In this document: piece after piece, positions 1-3,541 of the stretch
How the letters are laid out: the number at the start of each line of letters is the position of its first letter
Position numbering within the stretch: position 1 is the first letter of the stretch
DNA from: Acidobacteriota bacterium
GTDB lineage: Bacteria; Acidobacteriota; Terriglobia; Acidoferrales; UBA7541
Direction: 5' to 3'
Assembly (NCBI GenBank): GCA_019239815.1
Contig: JAFAZL010000286.1
Location: 1-7,533, forward strand
DNA: 7,533 bases
Position numbers and translations under genes: made by a program
Notes under the pieces: generated by a model
Told to the model about the DNA's origin: nothing
Seen by the model: only the letters and a program-made list of their open reading frames with translations
Database searches by the model: none

Positions 1-1
1 C

Positions 2-592
2 TTCGTCAACACCCGCAGCGAGGGTTTGACCATTCTCCCGACCCACCGCGTCGTCGCAAATATCCCCGACTTCTCCTGGGCCACCGTCCGCCGCTACCTC
101 GAACCCTGGTTCGCCGCCGAAGTTTTTGCATTTTCAAACGACGCCGAAAAATCCGCGATGCGCGATAAGTTTTTGCGTCGCCTGGTCGAGGCGCGCGCCT
201 CTCGCGCCATCGGCGTCTATCCCGCGCCCGAAAAAGCGGGCGCCTATTACGTCCTCACTCTTCGCCCGGGCGCCAATCTCGCGCAGCTTCTCCCCAACGT
301 CTCCCCGCTGCAGCGCGAACTCGACGTCGTTTTGCTCCACGACGGCATCCTCGAACCTGCGCTGGGGGTAACCCTGGCCGCCGCCACCGCGGAAAAAAAC
401 CTCACCTACGAGCGCGAGGCCTCCGCCGCGCTCGATGCCGTCGACCGCCGTGCCGCCCAGGTCGCCTTCCTCCTCAACGCCTGCACCGTCGATCAAACCT
501 GGAACATTGCGACGAGCGGCGAAGTCATGCCCCAAAAATCCACGGATTTCTTCCCCAAATTAATGAGCGGTATCACCATGTACCGCGTCTAG
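2..592 (+). CDS. DUF1015 family protein, C-terminal part (5' end outside window)
   Basis: The frame is open from the left edge (first full codon at position 2) to the TAG at 590-592, so about 196 C-terminal residues are visible. A possible TTG start at 26 is not credible, because the eight residues before it (FVNTRSEG) continue the same conserved block. The motif LTILPTHRVV near the left end and the C-terminal stretch MPQKSTDFFPKLMSGI match my memory of DUF1015 proteins, which end in a 'P-x-K-S-T-x-F-x-P-K' type segment. Family members usually exceed 400 residues, so less than half is shown. No membrane segment is visible and the protein is probably cytoplasmic. The molecular function is not something I can state with confidence. 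The next gene, on the same strand, starts 117 nt downstream beyond a hairpin, so co-transcription is uncertain. Confidence 0.85.
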   Translation, partial: FVNTRSEGLTILPTHRVVANIPDFSWATVRRYLEPWFAAEVFAFSNDAEKSAMRDKFLRRLVEARASRAIGVYPAPEKAGAYYVLTLRPGANLAQLLPNVSPLQRELDVVLLHDGILEPALGVTLAAATAEKNLTYEREASAALDAVDRRAAQVAFLLNACTVDQTWNIATSGEVMPQKSTDFFPKLMSGITMYRV

Positions 593-623
593 TGATTCGC
601 TGCGCTCGCAAGGGTTTTATATG

Positions 624-653
624 CCGCACCCTTCAGATTTCAGAAGGGTACGG
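624..653. other. Stem-loop between the DUF1015 and EthD genes, possible weak terminator
   Basis: ACCCTTC (628-634) pairs perfectly with GAAGGGT (643-649) around the 8-nt loop AGATTTCA. Three more pairs (CCG 624-626 with CGG 651-653) extend the stem across one C-A mismatch. No U-run follows on either side, so it is not a clear Rho-independent terminator. It could be an mRNA-stabilising or regulatory hairpin in the 117-nt gap. A TATATG at 618-623 has only a poor -35 (TTCGCT, 596-601), so I do not call a promoter there. Confidence 0.4.
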
Positions 654-709
654 GTTTAGAGGAATTGTGGCCACGATCGCACTGACGACCTAGGTTCCTG
701 GAGGCAAAA

Positions 710-1021
710 ATGATCAAGGTCAGTGTCTTCTACCCATATCAACCCAATACCCGCTTCGACATGACCTACTACTGTGACCGCCACATCCCGCTCGTCCGCC
801 GTCTTCTTGGCGCCGCCGTGAAGAACGCCGCCGTCGAACTAGGGCTCTCCGGTGGCACCCGCGGCTCCTCGCCGCTCTATATCGCAATGGGTCACATGTA
901 TTTCGATTCCGTTTCCGCCTTCATCGAAGCGTGGGGCCCGCACGCGGCAGAGGTTCTTGCCGACATCCCGAACTACACCGATCTCCGGCCGCAATTCCAG
1001 ATCAGCGAAGTAAAACTCTAA
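710..1021 (+). CDS. EthD family protein (small dimeric alpha-beta barrel fold)
   Basis: This is a complete 103-residue ORF. The ATG at 710 is preceded by GGAGG at 700-704, a good ribosome binding site at 5-nt spacing. Features typical of EthD-like proteins are visible in order: an opening beta strand MIKVSVFYPYQP, the segment FDMTYYCDRHIPLVRRLLG (about residues 17-35), AMGHMYFDSVSAFIEAWGPHA (about 59-79), and the C-terminal DIPNYTDLRPQFQISEV (about 85-101). The length fits the family's usual 100 residues or so. EthD proteins are small cytoplasmic ferredoxin-like folds first named from an ether-degradation gene cluster. Most chromosomal homologues have no proven role, and nothing nearby indicates an ether-degradation pathway. 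The gene ends convergent to the USP gene. It may be a single-gene unit or the tail of an operon with the DUF1015 gene. Confidence 0.88.
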   Translation: MIKVSVFYPYQPNTRFDMTYYCDRHIPLVRRLLGAAVKNAAVELGLSGGTRGSSPLYIAMGHMYFDSVSAFIEAWGPHAAEVLADIPNYTDLRPQFQISEVKL

Positions 1022-1079
1022 TTGTGTTGTGGTTGTGGGCCGCGGCACGCCGTGCCATTCCTGCTTGGAAAACACAAAC

Positions 1080-1133
1080 GCGCCGGGAAGTCTCTTGAGG
1101 GAGGGGCCCTGTCAGATACGAGACTCCCGGCGC
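1080..1133 (-). terminator. Rho-independent terminator of the tandem USP gene
   Basis: The arms 1080-1094 and 1120-1133 pair over 14 bp, with a single bulged A (1088) and a 25-nt loop. The GC-rich base of the stem (GCGCCGGG with CCCGGCGC) is strong. Read on the minus strand, the stem is followed at once by GTTTGTGTTTTCC, a U-rich tract, so it is a good terminator for the USP gene, whose stop codon lies 57 nt upstream. On the plus strand no U-run follows, but the stem may still block read-through from the EthD gene. A smaller 5-bp hairpin (GGCAC-GCC-GTGCC, 1044-1056) precedes it on the plus strand. Confidence 0.7.
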
Positions 1134-1190
1134 CGCTTGTGACTCGCTCCGCGAAAAATCCGCTCGCTTGCGAATGTCTGCCGCAGATGA

Positions 1191-2117
1191 TTACTGCAAA
1201 CGATCGGTGCGCACCGTCAACACGGGTGCCGTCGCGTGCGCGATCACGTTGTGCACGGTTGCCATCGGCAAGTGCGATGCCGCTCCCGGCACGCCTTTCG
1301 AATTGTGTACTCCAAGCACGATCAAGTCGGCTTCGCGCGCATCCGCTTCTTCGAGGATTTTCTCCGCCGGCCAGCCGTGCTGCACAATGTAGTGCGGTTC
1401 GCACCACATCGCTGCTTCGTCCGATACCAGCGCCCTCAGCTGTCTCTCGCAAGAGTCGTCGGCATCTCCGGGCATGCGCATTTCATGGGCTTTGCGGTTG
1501 TCGATCACGTGCAGCAGTGTCAATCTCGCCTCATTCTCTTCCGCCAACGAAATTGCGATCCGAGCGGCTTCCAGCGATGCCGCGCCGAAGTCTGTCGCGA
1601 ACAGGATCGAAGCCATTTTTCCGCGGCGGCCTTTCGCCTGACACACGCGCGGGCCGACCGTCAGCACCGGGCAGCTGGCGTGTCTCATGATCTCTTCCGC
1701 CACTGACCCTAACAGCGCCTTCCCAATTCCCGTTCGTCCGCGTGTTCCCACCACCACCAGGTCGATTTCGTATTTCGTCACCGCGTCTTCGACGGCGCGC
1801 CACACCGTACCTTCTCCCAGAACGATGTGCGGCGTAATCTCCGGGGATTCGCGCCGAACCGCTTCGAACAGAAAGTCGATTTCCAGCTCTCTCGTCAGCT
1901 CCAGGCTTTGCCACTCCTGCACGGGGAGCGCATAGTTGATCGGTTCCTGCACGTGCATCGCGTACAGCTTCGCGCCGAAGCTTCGGGCCAATCCCGCCGC
2001 ATAAGCTACAGCCGTGTTTGCCGATCCAGAGAAGTCCGTCGCCAGCAATATGTTCTGAAACTTTGCTCGCGCCCCATCCGCCTTTCGCGAAAGCTTCCTC
2101 TCTTGTATACCAACCAT
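1191..2117 (-). CDS. Universal stress protein with two tandem UspA domains
   Basis: This complete 308-residue protein has two UspA-type domains, at about residues 20-155 and 168-303. Each opens with the typical strand and aspartate (LLATDF with D28; ILFATDF with D176), the residue that contacts adenine in ATP-binding USPs. Domain 1 keeps the full nucleotide loop G-x2-G-x9-G-S (G124, G127, G137, S138), followed by CPVLTV. Domain 2 has lost the second Gly and the Gly of the final pair (GVHNSKG..., then M-A-T), so it probably binds ATP poorly or not at all. The ATG at 2117 has GGAGG (complement of 2124-2128) 6 nt upstream. USPs are cytoplasmic proteins induced by starvation, low oxygen or respiratory block. 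The gene diverges from a Crp/Fnr regulator, with CRP-like sites between them, and ends in its own terminator. A general stress role is supported; the exact target is unknown. Confidence 0.92.
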   Translation of the reverse strand: MVGIQERKLSRKADGARAKFQNILLATDFSGSANTAVAYAAGLARSFGAKLYAMHVQEPINYALPVQEWQSLELTRELEIDFLFEAVRRESPEITPHIVLGEGTVWRAVEDAVTKYEIDLVVVGTRGRTGIGKALLGSVAEEIMRHASCPVLTVGPRVCQAKGRRGKMASILFATDFGAASLEAARIAISLAEENEARLTLLHVIDNRKAHEMRMPGDADDSCERQLRALVSDEAAMWCEPHYIVQHGWPAEKILEEADAREADLIVLGVHNSKGVPGAASHLPMATVHNVIAHATAPVLTVRTDRLQ

Positions 2118-2138
2118 GATGCACCTCCCTCATCGCAC

Positions 2139-2144
2139 ATTAGA
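2139..2144 (-). promoter_or_regulatory. Candidate -10 element of the USP gene
   Basis: Read on the minus strand this is TCTAAT, 5 of 6 matches to TATAAT. It would place the transcript start near 2132, 15 nt before the start codon, with the ribosome binding site just inside the transcript. No -35 hexamer exists 16-18 bp upstream, so the promoter would need an activator. The CRP-like palindrome at 2186-2201 is centred 61.5 bp upstream of this start, the classical class I activator position. Confidence 0.4.
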
Positions 2145-2151
2145 CCCGCTC

Positions 2152-2161
2152 ACCGGCGTAT
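2152..2161 (+). repeat. Direct repeat ACCGGCGTAT, copy 1
   Basis: This exact 10-mer recurs at 2216-2225, 64 bp away, within the 149-nt divergent region. Copy 1 lies between the candidate USP -10 and the CRP-like sites. It may be a binding site for a second regulator or a chance repeat. Confidence 0.5.
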
Positions 2162-2163
2162 GC

Positions 2164-2179
2164 CGTGACCTGGGTCGCA
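2164..2179. promoter_or_regulatory. Weak CRP-like site (8 of 10 positions)
   Basis: CGTGA-CCTGGG-TCGCA matches the TGTGA-N6-TCACA pattern at 8 of 10 fixed positions. Its centre is 22 bp, about two helical turns, from the stronger site at 2186-2201, so the pair would lie on the same DNA face. On its own a match this weak can arise by chance; the spacing is what supports it. Confidence 0.35.
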
Positions 2180-2185
2180 ATTCCA

Positions 2186-2201
2186 TGTGCTCCTCGTCAC
2201 A
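2186..2201. promoter_or_regulatory. CRP/FNR-family binding site in the divergent USP/regulator region
   Basis: TGTGC-TCCTCG-TCACA matches 9 of 10 positions of the CRP consensus. The centre (2193.5) is exactly -41.5 from the start predicted by the TATAAT of the regulator gene, the standard class II activator position. It is also -61.5 from the predicted USP start, the class I position. An 18-bp stretch including it (2184-2201) recurs with two differences at 3018-3035, upstream of phosphoketolase. The likely ligand is the Crp/Fnr protein encoded next door, or another paralogue. Confidence 0.6.
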
Positions 2202-2215
2202 CCCTGCCCCCTTTT

Positions 2216-2225
2216 ACCGGCGTAT
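2216..2225 (+). repeat. Direct repeat ACCGGCGTAT, copy 2
   Basis: This is identical to 2152-2161 and overlaps the first three bases of the TATAAT box of the regulator gene. A protein bound here would block RNA polymerase at that promoter. Confidence 0.5.
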
Positions 2226-2228
2226 AAT
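2223..2228 (+). promoter_or_regulatory. -10 element of the Crp/Fnr regulator gene
   Basis: This is a perfect TATAAT, 38 nt upstream of the ATG, predicting a start near 2235 and a leader of about 32 nt. No acceptable -35 is present at 16-18 bp; the CRP-like site at 2186-2201 occupies that position instead. This is the arrangement of an activator-dependent class II promoter. Confidence 0.6.
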
Positions 2229-2266
2229 GTCGCCTAAGGTCGGGCGTTCGAGGACGTTATGGCGTT

Positions 2267-2986
2267 ATGAAGACACCTTATGGCATGGACGTCATTGAGG
2301 ACTGCATCGCCTGTCCTCTCTTGAAGGACCGCGTCTTCTGCAACCTTCCCAAGGACGCTTTAGCAGGTCTCGACGCTATCTCGTCCTCTGCCACCTATCC
2401 AAAAGGCGCGATTCTCTTCGTGGAAGGCCAGGAACCTCGCGGCGTGTTCATCCTCTGTACGGGGCGCGTAAAGCTATATGGCGCAGCCGCCAATGGCAAA
2501 TCCGTCATTTTTCGCATCGCTGACGCCGGAGAAATCATCGGCCTTCCCAGCACGCTTTCCGACAAGCCTTTCGAAGTCACCGCCGAAGCGCTCGAGCCCA
2601 CCCAGGCCAATTTCATCCGCCGCGACACTTTTCTCGGCTTCCTGCGCCAGCATGGCGAGGCCGCGCTCAAAGTCGCCGAAATGCTCGGCCACATCTATTA
2701 CGCCACCTGCCAGGAGATTCGCTATCTCGGCCTCGCCTCCAGCTCCGTTGAGAAATTCGCCCGCTTTCTTCTCGATCTGAAACCCACGAAGGGAGCCACC
2801 GATCCGGCACACGACCGCCGTACCCTCACACTCACGCAGGAAGAGATAGCCGCGATGATCGGCACCTCCCGGGAAACCGTCTCCCGGCTCATTACCGGCT
2901 TCAAACGCAAGCGACTTATCGAACTCCACGGCTCAAGCCTCACCTTAACCAACAAAAAAGCCCTCGAAGAACTCATCGGCGCGTAG
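2267..2986 (+). CDS. Crp/Fnr family transcriptional regulator with N-terminal cysteine cluster
   Basis: This 239-residue protein has the Crp/Fnr layout: a cyclic-nucleotide-binding-like beta-roll (about 30-125, with KGAILFVEGQEPRGVFIL and GRVKLY), a dimerisation helix (about 127-165), and a C-terminal winged helix (about 185-237). The recognition helix contains S201-R202-E203-T204-V205-S206-R207. R202, E203 and R207 align with the DNA-contacting R180, E181 and R185 of E. coli CRP, predicting TGTGA-type half-sites, while S206 resembles FNR. Cysteines C13, C16 and C25 form CX2C-X8-C at the N terminus, suggesting a metal, Fe-S or redox sensor. No Cys matches FNR C122; C64 and C148 are the only others. 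The CRP arginine that holds the cAMP phosphate (R82) aligns with Val104, so cAMP is unlikely as ligand. The ATG at 2267 has GAGGA 12 nt upstream; an ATG at 2285 is the alternative start. It probably controls the neighbouring USP and xfp-ackA genes. Confidence 0.9.
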   Translation: MKTPYGMDVIEDCIACPLLKDRVFCNLPKDALAGLDAISSSATYPKGAILFVEGQEPRGVFILCTGRVKLYGAAANGKSVIFRIADAGEIIGLPSTLSDKPFEVTAEALEPTQANFIRRDTFLGFLRQHGEAALKVAEMLGHIYYATCQEIRYLGLASSSVEKFARFLLDLKPTKGATDPAHDRRTLTLTQEEIAAMIGTSRETVSRLITGFKRKRLIELHGSSLTLTNKKALEELIGA

Positions 2987-3019
2987 TTACGTCTGCGTCG
3001 ATCCATCATCGTTCCTGCA

Positions 3020-3035
3020 TGTGACCCTCGTCACA
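3020..3035. promoter_or_regulatory. Perfect CRP-type palindrome upstream of phosphoketolase
   Basis: TGTGA-CCCTCG-TCACA matches all 10 fixed positions of the CRP consensus. With its CA prefix it is identical at 16 of 18 positions to 2184-2201. It lies 34 nt past the regulator stop codon. Its centre is about 170 bp upstream of the start predicted from the TTGACA promoter at 3163. A weak hexamer CATCTT at 3057-3062 has the same 21-nt gap from the site as the TATAAT in the regulator promoter, so a nearer class II promoter is possible. Confidence 0.65.
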
Positions 3036-3123
3036 GTCGCAATCGCGCCGCCATGCCATCTTTTCCTGGTAGGTCTTGGACGATTCGAACGGGCGAAACG
3101 CCGCCGCCAAAGACCAGGTGCCA

Positions 3124-3144
3124 ATTCGAACGGACATTCGAATG
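3124..3144. repeat. TTCGAA-containing repeats upstream of the xfp promoter
   Basis: ATTCGAACGG occurs at 3083-3092 and again at 3124-3133. The palindrome CATTCGAATG follows at 3135-3144, and one more TTCGAA lies at 3216-3221, after the promoter. The two TTCGAA cores at 3125 and 3137 are 12 bp apart. This could be an operator cluster; no regulator is assigned. Confidence 0.35.
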
Positions 3145-3160
3145 AATACCACTGAATACC
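3143..3160 (+). repeat. Tandem TGAATACC repeat directly before the xfp -35
   Basis: TGAATACC occurs at 3143-3150 and 3153-3160, a 10-bp period close to one helical turn. It ends 2 bp before the TTGACA box. Direct repeats with this phase next to a -35 are typical of activators that bind head to tail, such as response regulators. The role here is inferred. Confidence 0.4.
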
Positions 3161-3176
3161 TATTGACATTTCAATA
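3161..3176. promoter_or_regulatory. Perfect palindrome over the xfp -35, probable operator
   Basis: TATTGA-CATT-TCAATA is a perfect 6+4+6 inverted repeat that contains the TTGACA box. A protein bound here would compete with RNA polymerase. The half-sites resemble FNR TTGA/TCAA, but the gap is 4 bp instead of the 6 bp in TTGAT-N4-ATCAA, so it is not a standard FNR box. Confidence 0.45.
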
Positions 3177-3191
3177 AAACCATGCTATCTT
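3163..3191 (+). promoter_or_regulatory. Sigma70-like promoter of the xfp-ackA genes
   Basis: A perfect -35 TTGACA (3163-3168) is followed by a 17-bp spacer and TATCTT (3186-3191), 4 of 6 matches to TATAAT. The predicted start is near 3198, leaving a leader of about 344 nt before the phosphoketolase ATG. No comparably good promoter was seen closer to the gene. Confidence 0.6.
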
Positions 3192-3197
3192 GCTCTG

Positions 3198-3541
3198 TGA
3201 AAACTCTCCTTCTTGTTCGAACCTCCAGGCAAAAATCAGAATTCTGCAATTTGCGCCACACTTCGCATCTTTCTATCTCCTGCGTTCTCCGCGCCTTCCA
3301 CACTCCCGAAATTCATAGGTCTCGATCCTCAACATTTCAAACGACATGCGCACTCTTCGGAAAACACCGGGGGTATACCCTCAAAAGCGAATTCCAGGCG
3401 AAACTTCGACTACGGTCAACGAACTGCTTTGCTGCTCCATCGATCGGAGCGTGCCGGCATCCCGACTTTTCACAAAGCCGTCACTCCGCCTTCGGCATCA
3501 CAAGTGCATACTTCTTCCGATTACCTGGGGAGGCATGATCT
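3198..3541 (+). promoter_or_regulatory. Long C-rich 5' leader of phosphoketolase mRNA
   Basis: About 340 nt separate the predicted transcript start from the xfp start codon. By hand count 3201-3360 holds 55 C and 22 G in 160 nt, a C-over-G bias like that of Rho loading sites. Small structures include GGGTATACCC (3371-3380), CAGAATTCTG (3237-3246) and a 5-bp stem GCTCC/GGAGC (3434-3450). I recognise no known riboswitch. Long open frames here are probably a result of pyrimidine-rich sequence; the longest begins at 3182, before the predicted transcript start. The leader may control expression by Rho-dependent attenuation or RNA structure. Confidence 0.4.
3527..3533 (+). promoter_or_regulatory. 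Ribosome binding site deciding the xfp start
   Basis: GGGGAGG lies 8 nt before the ATG at 3542, an ideal distance. The nearer ATG at 3535 is only 1 nt away and opens a short frame ending at 3561, so 3542 is the real start. Confidence 0.8.

Noticed and set aside
666..681. CRP-like TGTGG-CCACGA-TCGCA upstream of the EthD gene
   Set aside because: It matches 8 of 10 positions but has no promoter at a fitting distance. A few such matches are expected by chance in a window this long.
1022..1690. 222-codon plus-strand frame after the EthD gene
   Set aside because: It runs antisense through the tandem USP gene and through the terminator stem, and its Arg/Ser/Pro-rich translation is typical of a wrong frame.
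2267..2986. Naming the regulator fnr or crp
   Set aside because: It lacks the FNR fourth cysteine and the CRP cAMP arginine, so neither symbol is justified.
2987..3169. 60-codon minus-strand frame between the regulator and xfp
   Set aside because: No ribosome binding site or family features are visible, and it overlaps the CRP palindrome and the xfp -35 region.
3161..3176. Reading the xfp palindrome as an FNR box
   Set aside because: FNR sites have TTGA and TCAA separated by 6 bp; here the gap is 4 bp. It is kept as an operator of unknown regulator.
3371..3380. GGGTATACCC as a metal-sensor (CsoR/RcnR-like) operator
   Set aside because: The palindrome is only 10 bp, lies well inside the leader, and no metal-transport gene is nearby.
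3182..3538. 118-codon open frame just upstream of and in frame with xfp
   Set aside because: Its ATG lies in the promoter spacer, before the predicted transcript start, with no ribosome binding site. A TGA separates it from xfp, and the translation resembles no known protein. Pyrimidine-rich sequence explains the lack of stops. Ribosome profiling could overturn this.
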